From: Paenibacillus sp. SYP-B4298 | GTDB taxonomy: Bacteria; Bacillota; Bacilli; Paenibacillales; Paenibacillaceae | Direction of reading: 5' to 3' | DNA: 64,000 bases | Assembly: GCF_027627475.1 (NCBI RefSeq) | Contig: NZ_CP115484.1 | Location: forward strand, 4,472,501-4,536,500 | In this document: piece by piece, positions 57,976-64,000 of the stretch | Numbering within the stretch: position 1 is the stretch's first letter | Layout: each line of letters begins with the position of its first letter | The notes under the pieces: generated by a model | What the model saw: the letters and a program-made list of their open reading frames with translations, nothing else | What the model was told of the DNA's origin: nothing | Database searches by the model: none | Made by a program: the position numbers and the translations under genes

Positions 57976-58173
57976 TTACAGTTTAACTACGTTAGCAGCT
58001 TGTGGACCGCGAGCGCCTTCTACGATGTCGAATTCGACCGATTGGCCTTCTTCAAGGGTTTTGAAGCCTTCGGATTGGATGGCAGAGAAATGAACAAAAA
58101 CGTCGCTGCCTTGCTCAGTCTCGATAAAACCATAACCCTTCTCAGCATTAAACCATTTTACTTTACCTTGCAT
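57976..58173 (-). CDS. cold-shock protein, CspA family (second copy)
   Basis: 65 residues: [20 protein letters not shown] with RNP1 KGYGFI and RNP2 VFVHFSAI, ending [17 protein letters not shown] precedes the ATG. It differs from the 25264 protein at many positions (for example EQGSD versus EGGSD, and [11 protein letters not shown] versus [11 protein letters not shown]). Its leader is short, unlike the other copy, so it may not be cold-regulated in the same way. Confidence 0.95.
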   Translation of the reverse strand: MQGKVKWFNAEKGYGFIETEQGSDVFVHFSAIQSEGFKTLEEGQSVEFDIVEGARGPQAANVVKL

Positions 58174-58234
58174 TCAGAACATTCCCTTCATCATCATATA
58201 GCTGTGAGATCGCATGAATATGGCCCACAATTTG

Positions 58235-58263
58235 AATATACAACGGTGTCATACAAAAGTCAA
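58235..58263 (-). promoter_or_regulatory. promoter of the second csp gene
   Basis: Minus-strand TTGACT (58258-58263), a 17-bp spacer and TATATT (58235-58240), leaving a leader of only about 55 nt. Confidence 0.6.
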
Positions 58264-58310
58264 ACACTATTTTGTAAGCGAATTCAACTTAATTCGACAT
58301 TTCCGATAAG

Positions 58311-58343
58311 AAAAAGGGACATTCGACAAATGCCCCTTTTTTT
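58311..58343. terminator. terminator at the end of the flagellar flaG-fliDST operon
   Basis: AAAAAGGGACATT and AAATGCCCCTTTTTTT pair around a short loop and can work on both strands. It begins 3 bp after the fliT-like stop. Confidence 0.8.
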
Positions 58344-58346
58344 CGA

Positions 58347-58685
58347 TCATTTTCGTTTGTCAAAAAACTGGCTATCATAGTACTGCGGCGCAGTATCATA
58401 CGTATTCTTGACGGTGCGTCCATGTGATATTTTATTCAGCTCGGTCTCCGCCTCATCGCGGAGCTGTTCCATCCGACTGGCGATCTGCTTATCCAACTCC
58501 AAGATATGAGCAACCAGTTCCTTATGGCGCACCTTCTCAGCGGCTGTCGGCTCCCAATCCATCAGTTGCTGAAACAGACGGCCGCGCTGCAGCATATATT
58601 CCTCTAGCTCCTCAGGTTCTCTCGACTCCAGCCCTTCCGCCAGCTCAGACGACAGTTGTGCGAGTTGTTGGAGAGTAGCTTCCAT
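58347..58685 (-). CDS. fliT: FliT-like flagellar chaperone
   Basis: A 112-residue, mostly helical and acidic protein. Position directly behind fliS, and the helical pattern (LAQLSSELAEGLESREPEELEEYMLQRG ending in a Lys/Arg-rich tail) fit FliT, the export chaperone of the filament cap FliD; sequence identity in this family is low. It overlaps the fliS end by 41 bp, with AGGAG 6 nt before its ATG, so translation is coupled. Last gene of the operon. Confidence 0.7.
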   Translation of the reverse strand: MEATLQQLAQLSSELAEGLESREPEELEEYMLQRGRLFQQLMDWEPTAAEKVRHKELVAHILELDKQIASRMEQLRDEAETELNKISHGRTVKNTYDTAPQYYDSQFFDKRK

Positions 58686-59076
58686 GTCCAGCTCCTGTCG
58701 GGGTTGACTGGCTAAGCTGCCTGGCCGCCTGCATCCACGTTTCTTTCATCTCGACCAGAAGATTAAGAATCTCCTCAGCCGGCTCCGGATTCTGGCGAAT
58801 ATTCGCCTCTGTAAGCTGCCGGTTGAAGTAATCATACAACTGCAGCAGATTGTCTGCAATCGGAGAGGTGCGATCCAATGTGATGGTAAATTCACTGATA
58901 ATATCCTGGCACTTCTGGATATGGGTGTTGGCCTCCTCGATTCGATGCCCCTTGATGGCTTCGATGCCTGCCCGGCAATTCCGAATCGCGCCATCATAGA
59001 GCATAATAAGCAATTGCGCCGGTGAAGCGGTCTGTATCGTAGTCTCCAAATATTTATTACGCTGCTGCAGTTGCAT
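58645..59076 (-). CDS. fliS: flagellar export chaperone FliS
   Basis: 143 residues from ATG 59074-59076 with AAGGAGG 9 nt upstream (the longer frame contains that site). The N-terminal YLETTIQTASPAQLLIMLYDGAIRNC is the flagellin-binding helix-cleft signature of FliS. It keeps flagellin unpolymerised in the cytoplasm; in B. subtilis it also sets FliW-flagellin-CsrA balance. Starts 15 bp inside the end of fliD and overlaps fliT. Confidence 0.95.
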   Translation of the reverse strand: MQLQQRNKYLETTIQTASPAQLLIMLYDGAIRNCRAGIEAIKGHRIEEANTHIQKCQDIISEFTITLDRTSPIADNLLQLYDYFNRQLTEANIRQNPEPAEEILNLLVEMKETWMQAARQLSQSTPTGAGHGSYSPTTRTTVV

Positions 59077-59090
59077 GATGTATTGCCTCC

Positions 59091-60911
59091 TTAGGAAGAA
59101 AATTGCTGAGTAAGCCAAGCGCTCTGAGAGTTCATTTTGTTGAGATAGGTCTCAAGCGTTGTGAATTGCTTGTAATAGCGGGTTTCGAGATCCTTCATGC
59201 GAGTCTGAAGTGCTGTAAGACGCTTATTCATGGTTTTGAGCTCTTTACCCATCGCATAGTCATCTTCATTCATATTGGCTAGACCGGCCTTATCACGAAT
59301 CTTGGCATACACACCGTCGATCGTCTCCGTGATTCGAGTAAGGATACCATCACCTTCAGTGGTTTTCTTATCCCCGTCATCTCTGGTGAACAACGCATAA
59401 ATCTGATCCGGGTTGTCCGATATGGCCTGCTTGAGCTTGTCCTCATCGATAAAGAGCTTCCCCTTGTCCTGATAAGTTCCAGATATAGTCGTACCTTGCA
59501 CCAGGGTGCTAGAGATGCCCAACTCACCCAATGCCTTCAAAGCTCCTTCGCCAAGACCAGTGACCGCATTGGATAGCCCATTACGCATCGACACAAGAGC
59601 GCCGTTTAACAGCGGGTCGCTGCGCAGCATGCCGCTTTTGGCCTTCTCTTCCCACTTTTTAATCTCTTCCTCTTTCATTTCTTCGCGCTGCTCATCTGTC
59701 AGCGGAGCGTAATCGCGGTAGCGCTTCTCGTCCAGCTTGGAATTCACCGTTGCGATCAGTTCATTATATTTGTCAACGAATCCTTTAATCTTCTCGAAGA
59801 CCGTGTCCACATCTTTGGCCACCCCAATCGTAACCTCTTCGGTACTCTGTTGCTTGGCTACGAAGTTGATACCAGCAATCTGAAAGTTATTGGAGTTGTA
59901 ATATTGCGTAATTCCATTATACTGCACTTTGGCATCGGTTCCAGTGACGCCACTCACAGATGTTCTCGTATTAAGACCAAGATTAGTCAGGAGAGTGCTG
60001 TCTGTCCCACTAAGGTCAAGCGTATCCCCATTGTCGCGGACAAGGGACAGCTTCCCAGCGCTGTCCAATATTGCCGATACACCTGTACCGACTCCGCCTT
60101 CTGTATTCTCATTAATCCTCTTCACCAACTGCGCCACAGTAGTTTCAGTGGTCACATTGAATTTAAGTTCTTTCCCGTCTACCTTGAGATTGAACTCGCC
60201 ATTCACCTCGAGCTTGTCCGTGTCCTTTAAGGTTTTGCTGCCAGCTTCAAATGTCTGAAAGGTCGTCTCCGTAAACAATGACTTCAGATTGTCGCTCAAC
60301 GTGATCGCAGACTGATTGCCCGAGCCGGAGGAACTGAGAAACAGGCGGTTCAAGGACTCGTCATACGTAGCTTTCACGCCTGTAGCAGGCGATTGGTTAG
60401 AGATCGCCGCAACAAGCTCCCCGATGGTTGCCGTCGCATCCAACTCGATCTCAGCGCTACCTTTCTCACCGCCGATGGAAATCTTGATTTTCTCACCAGC
60501 ATTAGCCGGTTCAATACCCAGACTTTCCAGCGTTGTTCTTCTCCCTTGGATCGCATCCAGCTCCCCGGTTCGAATGGATGCCGACTCAGCCAGACGATCG
60601 ATCTTGATCTTATGCTGACCCACCACGGCATCGGCAGTGCCTGTAGCAGTAACAAGCTTATCGTTGGAGGACGATACAGTCTTCGCCAAAAAAGTAGATT
60701 GTCGCTTCATGTCATTGGCTGCAGACTTGAAGTCAAAAAACTTCATATTGAAGCTACGAAATTCATCCCTTCTCCACTCCAGCATCTGCTTCTGTTGCTT
60801 CAGCTTAGTAAGCGGGGCACGATTCGCAGTCATCAGCTTCTTGATAATATCATCGGTATCCAGCCCAGATGCTAGTCCGGTGTAGCGTGTCGTTGCTCCT
60901 GTCACTGCCAT
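59091..60911 (-). CDS. fliD: flagellar filament capping protein FliD
   Basis: 606 residues from ATG 60909-60911, with GGGAGG 7 nt upstream; five extra codons in the frame lack a site. N-terminal RYTGLASGLDTDDIIKKLM is the FliD_N signature, and the C-terminal FliD_C region has coiled-coil KRLTALQTRMKDLETRYYKQF near 560-580. The middle holds variable D2/D3 domains rich in Thr and Ser. It caps the growing filament and folds exported flagellin. Between flaG and fliS. Confidence 0.96.
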   Translation of the reverse strand: MAVTGATTRYTGLASGLDTDDIIKKLMTANRAPLTKLKQQKQMLEWRRDEFRSFNMKFFDFKSAANDMKRQSTFLAKTVSSSNDKLVTATGTADAVVGQHKIKIDRLAESASIRTGELDAIQGRRTTLESLGIEPANAGEKIKISIGGEKGSAEIELDATATIGELVAAISNQSPATGVKATYDESLNRLFLSSSGSGNQSAITLSDNLKSLFTETTFQTFEAGSKTLKDTDKLEVNGEFNLKVDGKELKFNVTTETTVAQLVKRINENTEGGVGTGVSAILDSAGKLSLVRDNGDTLDLSGTDSTLLTNLGLNTRTSVSGVTGTDAKVQYNGITQYYNSNNFQIAGINFVAKQQSTEEVTIGVAKDVDTVFEKIKGFVDKYNELIATVNSKLDEKRYRDYAPLTDEQREEMKEEEIKKWEEKAKSGMLRSDPLLNGALVSMRNGLSNAVTGLGEGALKALGELGISSTLVQGTTISGTYQDKGKLFIDEDKLKQAISDNPDQIYALFTRDDGDKKTTEGDGILTRITETIDGVYAKIRDKAGLANMNEDDYAMGKELKTMNKRLTALQTRMKDLETRYYKQFTTLETYLNKMNSQSAWLTQQFSS

Positions 60912-60950
60912 GTCATAACCTCCCAATCATATTCTTTCTAAAAACATCAA

Positions 60951-61340
60951 TTACCGCTTCTCGTCCACAAATATGCCGGAAACTTCCCATAGCTTGGCTA
61001 CCAGATCCAGCGTTTTCTCTGGAGGAATCTCGCGAATTACCTCTCCCGTATCCACATCCTTCACCTTCACCGCAATCATCTTCGTCGTCTCGTGGACGGA
61101 GAACTCAAGCGAGGTTGTCCGGCCCTGTAGAGCCTTGATCGCCCGCTCCAGCGCCCGAACAGCCTGTTCATCACTAATAGTTACCTTCTCGCCACGGAGC
61201 TCCGCCTGCTTCAGCTCATTCACATTGGATACTGTCGAGGAAAAATTGACCGTCTTGGGCTCGGCAGGGCTGCTGTCCACTGGATTCAAGGAACTGCCGC
61301 CCGGCAAGGCAGAGCCTGGAAATGAACTCTGAATACTCAT
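60951..61340 (-). CDS. flaG: FlaG family flagellar protein
   Basis: 129 residues with a disordered Ser/Pro-rich N-terminus and the FlaG core: LEFSVHETTKMIAVKVKD, VIREIPPEKTLDLVAKLWEVSGIFVDEKR. The role is poorly defined and linked to filament length control. GGAGG about 11 nt before the ATG. First gene of the flaG-fliD-fliS-fliT unit. Confidence 0.93.
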   Translation of the reverse strand: MSIQSSFPGSALPGGSSLNPVDSSPAEPKTVNFSSTVSNVNELKQAELRGEKVTISDEQAVRALERAIKALQGRTTSLEFSVHETTKMIAVKVKDVDTGEVIREIPPEKTLDLVAKLWEVSGIFVDEKR

Positions 61341-61384
61341 ACCCGAATCATCCTCCAGCCGTTAATCTAGACTTATTATCTACT

Positions 61385-61412
61385 ATATCGGCAAGCACTG
61401 TTCAATCTATTA
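61385..61412 (-). promoter_or_regulatory. putative sigma-D promoter of the flaG operon
   Basis: Minus-strand TAAT (61409-61412), a 16-bp spacer and GCCGATAT (61385-61392), close to the TAAA-N15-GCCGATAA motility consensus. Confidence 0.55.
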
Positions 61413-61419
61413 GCGCAAA

Positions 61420-61453
61420 TAAAAAGGAACCCGGAGAAAAATCTCCAGGTTCC
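61420..61453 (-). terminator. Rho-independent terminator of hag
   Basis: Minus-strand GGAACCTGGAG pairs with CTCCGGGTTCC and is followed by TTTTTATTT; 17 bp after the hag stop. Confidence 0.88.
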
Positions 61454-61470
61454 CATATAACGCGTTAAGA

Positions 61471-63234
61471 TTAACGCAGCAATTGCAGTACGCCTTGCGG
61501 TTGTTGGTTCGCTTGAGCCAGCATCGCTTGAGCAGCTTGAGTCAGGATGTTGTCCTTCGTGAACTCCATCATTTGCTTCGCCATATCCACGTCGCGGATA
61601 CGGGATTCAGCAGCCGTCAGGTTCTCGGAAGCTGTACCCAAGTTGTTGATCGTGTGCTCCAGACGGTTCTGAACAGCACCCAGCTTGGAACGCGCGCTCG
61701 ATACGGTTGCAGTTGCTGTGTCAAGAATCGCGATTGCTTTGGATGCATCTTCTCCAGTAGAGATGTTCAATGCCGCTTCGATCTTCATATCATTGGTACC
61801 GTTTGTAACGGTATTTGTTTTAGTAAAGCCTTCAGCGCCTGCTTTACCAACAATACCAAGGGCAGACGAACGCATGTCATCAATGGACAAAGCCATCGAT
61901 TGGCCTGTGTTTGCGCCGATTTGGAAGGTAGTTTCGAAAGCTTTTTGAATGCCGCCGTCTTTGTATTCAATGTTATTACCATCTACTCCACCTTTTGTCG
62001 CCGTGATGGAGAGTGAGGTAGCGGTTGCAGTGTCAACTGCAACTTTAATATCATCGACTTTGGTTCCAACAGCATCCGCGATTGCTTTTACCAGCTTCAC
62101 AGCTTTATTTCCATTAGTACCTTCTTCAAGAGCAGTATTAATAGCAACACCAATACCGCTTCCTTTGTAGGCACCTTCACTTGCGTTATAGAACTCAATT
62201 TGCTGTCCATTCAGTGTAAATCCAGTTCCAACGAGCTTAGAAAGATTATCATTAGTTTCAGCAGCGTCAGTACCCGTCAGGGAGTCGAAATCCAAAACCT
62301 TGGAAGCTTGTGTGTGGGTAGTGGTTCCTACAGCGGCCTTACCTGTCGTAGCAGTAGCTGGATTGTATACAGCATTATTACTAGAAGCAAGATTAGCTAT
62401 ATTACCTGCTGCACCATCGAACTTGCCACCAGCAACAGCACTTACAGTAACCGAAGTAGCATCTGATGTTACAGTATATTGGTTTTTAAGTGTATCGTTT
62501 GCAGCAATAATTTTCTTTAATGCATCCTCTATAGCTGCTGTAGTAGTAGCTACGCTAGCAGTTCCAGCAACCGCTACATTAGCAGAATTAGAAGTAACAT
62601 CATAGCCTTTTCCATCATTTGCAGTTAACCCACCATTAGAAGTAGTAGCTGTAAATGAGATTTTCAATTTTTCGCCATTCAGTGTGAATTCGAGCGTGTC
62701 TCCAGCAGCAGCGGCACCTGCAATAGTGGTTGCTTGAGTTGCCTGTGTATGAGCCGTGTTCCCACCTGTCAATTTGCCATCCGTAAAGACACCAGAACCT
62801 TTAAGATTAACTTTCCCGTCACCTTGCAACAACTTCTGAGTATTGAACTCAGTCGTATTACCGATCCGGTTGATCTCGGAAGTCAACTGGTTCATCTCGT
62901 CTTGCAGCGCTTGACGGTCGGAATCAGTGTTCGTACCGTTCGCGGATTGGTTCGCCAGCTCGCGCATACGTTGCAGGATAGAGTGAGTTTCGTTCAGTGC
63001 GCCCTCAGCAGTTTGAATCAAGGAGATGCCGTCTTGAGCGTTGCGGCTTGCTTGATCCAGACCGCGGATTTGTCCGCGCATTTTCTCGGAGATTGCCAGA
63101 CCTGCAGCATCGTCGCCCGCACGGTTGATCCGAAGACCGGAAGACAGCTTCTCCAAAGATTTGTTCGCACCAGCAGTGTTGCCAGTCAGTTGACGATGAG
63201 TGTTCAGTGCCGCGATATTGTGATTAATACGCAT
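61471..63234 (-). CDS. hag: flagellin with an enlarged central domain
   Basis: 587 residues, about twice the B. subtilis Hag (304). N-terminal D0/D1 ([51 protein letters not shown]) to ~150 and C-terminal D1/D0 ([36 protein letters not shown]) from ~490. Between lie ~330 residues of surface-exposed Thr/Ala/Gly-rich beta sequence with two similar halves ([12 protein letters not shown] and [10 protein letters not shown] strands). No HExxH was found, so it is not a flagellinolysin. The centre is AT-richer than the ends. GGGAGG precedes the ATG. It has its own promoter, a CsrA-type leader hairpin and a terminator. Confidence 0.97.
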   Translation of the reverse strand: MRINHNIAALNTHRQLTGNTAGANKSLEKLSSGLRINRAGDDAAGLAISEKMRGQIRGLDQASRNAQDGISLIQTAEGALNETHSILQRMRELANQSANGTNTDSDRQALQDEMNQLTSEINRIGNTTEFNTQKLLQGDGKVNLKGSGVFTDGKLTGGNTAHTQATQATTIAGAAAAGDTLEFTLNGEKLKISFTATTSNGGLTANDGKGYDVTSNSANVAVAGTASVATTTAAIEDALKKIIAANDTLKNQYTVTSDATSVTVSAVAGGKFDGAAGNIANLASSNNAVYNPATATTGKAAVGTTTHTQASKVLDFDSLTGTDAAETNDNLSKLVGTGFTLNGQQIEFYNASEGAYKGSGIGVAINTALEEGTNGNKAVKLVKAIADAVGTKVDDIKVAVDTATATSLSITATKGGVDGNNIEYKDGGIQKAFETTFQIGANTGQSMALSIDDMRSSALGIVGKAGAEGFTKTNTVTNGTNDMKIEAALNISTGEDASKAIAILDTATATVSSARSKLGAVQNRLEHTINNLGTASENLTAAESRIRDVDMAKQMMEFTKDNILTQAAQAMLAQANQQPQGVLQLLR

Positions 63235-63240
63235 GAAAAT

Positions 63241-63276
63241 TTCCTCCCTGAAATTGTATTCCGCATCCTTGCGGAA
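63241..63276 (-). promoter_or_regulatory. CsrA-type binding sites in the hag leader
   Basis: Minus-strand TTCCGCA-AGGA-TGCGGAA (63259-63276) is a hairpin with GGA in its loop, matching the CsrA consensus core CAAGGAUG. A second GGA motif is the SD itself (GGGAGGA). The two-site arrangement is that of the B. subtilis hag leader. Confidence 0.75.
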
Positions 63277-63322
63277 GCCCTCGGTCTATAGGTCGGCCGC
63301 CCTAATTACCGCGCTAATGTAT

Positions 63323-63349
63323 ATATCGACAATCCGGTCGATTAGTTTA
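63323..63349 (-). promoter_or_regulatory. sigma-D promoter of hag
   Basis: Minus-strand TAAA (63346-63349), a 15-bp spacer and GTCGATAT (63323-63330), nearly the full motility sigma-factor consensus. Confidence 0.75.
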
Positions 63350-63375
63350 TAGCTTTCAATGAAATTATCTAAAAA

Positions 63376-63627
63376 TTATTTGTCCTCCGCTTTCTCCTGC
63401 ATCGAGGGCTTGAGCAGGCTCGCCAACTGCCCGAGAGCCATCTGTCCCTGCGCCGCCTCGCGGTTCGAGGCCTGAATGGACATGTACAGCTCCTTGCGGT
63501 ATATATCCACCTGCCGGGGTGCGCGGATGCCGATCTTCACCGTATCCCCTTCGATTCCCAGCACGACAATCTCGATCTGCTCTCCGATCATAATCGATTC
63601 TTCCAGCCTGCGTGATAGTACGAGCAT
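63376..63627 (-). CDS. csrA: carbon storage regulator CsrA
   Basis: An 83-residue RNA-binding dimer that represses hag translation. Canonical [15 protein letters not shown] start, [20 protein letters not shown] and the RNA-contact VDIYRKELY; a C-terminal tail of ~30 residues is disordered. AGGAGG about 8 nt before the ATG overlaps the fliW stop, so the two are translationally coupled. It lies directly upstream of its target hag. Confidence 0.97.
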   Translation of the reverse strand: MLVLSRRLEESIMIGEQIEIVVLGIEGDTVKIGIRAPRQVDIYRKELYMSIQASNREAAQGQMALGQLASLLKPSMQEKAEDK

Positions 63628-63639
63628 CGCTTCCGCCTC

Positions 63640-64000
63640 CTATTCCGCTCGGTCCGCAGACTGCTGGAGCAGCGGATGACGGGAATTGTATTCATTGGAA
63701 CGCAATATATATTGTTTGCCAAGCCCTGACTTGCGATTCAATATCACTGGGGCCAGCAGATTAATCGTCGCCTTCGCCAGATCGTTAGGCACTGTCAATA
63801 TACAGAGAATAATGAGGTCATCCTCCCCTTCAACCTGCAATTCCTCCTGCACCGGCTCGGGAAGCTCAAACTCATAACTCGGGTAAAATATAAAGGGAGA
63901 GCTCACCAGAAAGGAAATGTCCTTGTTGTCCAGCGACTGCAGCAGTTGAATATTCAGCTCGTCCCCCATCTCCAGCAAGGCGAAGCTTCGCAGCTTCTCG
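63640..64000 (-). CDS. fliW: flagellar assembly factor FliW (partial, 5' end off the window)
   Basis: The frame is open to the right edge; about 119 codons are present and the N-terminal strand is missing. KLRSFALLEMGDELNIQLLQSLDN and LAFVV-type FLVSSPFIFYPSYEFELP, then LCILTVPNDLAKATINLLAPVILN are typical FliW. FliW binds flagellin and, when free, CsrA, freeing hag mRNA. Coupled to csrA by a stop codon inside the csrA ribosome site. Confidence 0.95.
   Translation of the reverse strand, partial: EKLRSFALLEMGDELNIQLLQSLDNKDISFLVSSPFIFYPSYEFELPEPVQEELQVEGEDDLIILCILTVPNDLAKATINLLAPVILNRKSGLGKQYILRSNEYNSRHPLLQQSADRAE

Noticed and set aside
61471-63234. Flagellinolysin (protease-bearing flagellin)
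   Set aside because: The enlarged central domain has no HExxH zinc-protease motif.
1-64000. tRNA or rRNA genes
   Set aside because: No cloverleaf with a CCA-type end or conserved rRNA sequence was seen in any intergenic region.

Overview
The window reads as the chromosome of a spore-former-type Firmicute of the Paenibacillaceae (Paenibacillus or a close relative). This rests on the pcrB-pcrA-ligA order, a fliW-csrA-hag-flaG-fliD-fliS-fliT flagellar block followed by hpf-secA-prfB-yitT, a complete argCJBDFGH operon, long HPF, copper-amine-oxidase-N-type secreted proteins and strong AGGAGG ribosome sites. Composition is moderately GC-rich, with AT-rich exceptions. Almost everything is on the minus strand, and plus-strand genes sit alone.

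Layout. 1-5.3 kb: pcrB-pcrA-ligA (ligA cut by the left edge), with a ~168-bp palindromic MITE-like element between pcrA and ligA. 5.3-6.9 kb: a low-GC pocket with a secreted protein (plus) and a small membrane protein (minus), converging on a shared hairpin. 7-11.4 kb: a double-length U32 protein, a sugar-phosphate isomerase-like TIM barrel and a small membrane protein. 11.7-19.1 kb: a copper-amine-oxidase-N domain protein coupled to a ~2150-residue secreted multidomain protein. 19.9-25.1 kb: uvrB-uvrA with a promoter and a LexA-like box. 25.2-35.6 kb: a cold-shock gene, a second secreted CAO-N protein, a BmrCD-type heterodimeric ABC exporter, an MMPL/RND-type protein and a MutS2 paralogue without Smr domain. 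35.8-36.1 kb: a strongly self-complementary non-coding RNA candidate with its own promoter and terminator (6S-like architecture). 36.2-44.6 kb: the arginine operon. 44.6-50.5 kb: YitT-type protein, prfB (with the programmed +1 frameshift), secA and hpf. 50.6-54.7 kb: a large secreted Ig-like protein with a dockerin-like end. 54.9-57.7 kb: a five-member Rpn nuclease array. 57.9-64 kb: a second cold-shock gene and the flagellar filament block, ending inside fliW.

The most remarkable part is the Rpn array: two near-identical full-length Rpn nucleases and three free-standing copies of their C-terminal domain, all co-directional in the order long-short-short-long-short. Every copy keeps an SD site and ATG in front of the C-terminal domain, so both long genes look like genes-within-genes. 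The four-residue GRxE repeat in that domain has a different copy number in each of the five copies (6, 4, 1, 3 and 2 in coordinate order). Rpn proteins of E. coli are known as anti-phage toxins blocked by their own internally translated C-terminal domain. This locus looks like an expanded version with extra stand-alone antitoxins or recombination cassettes.

Regulation can be read in several places: a sigma-D type promoter and a CsrA-type GGA hairpin in the hag leader next to csrA and fliW; a LexA-like box at the uvrBA start; long leaders on one cold-shock gene and on the arg operon; and Rho-independent terminators after uvrA, both csp genes, hpf, hag, the Rpn array and the large secreted protein.
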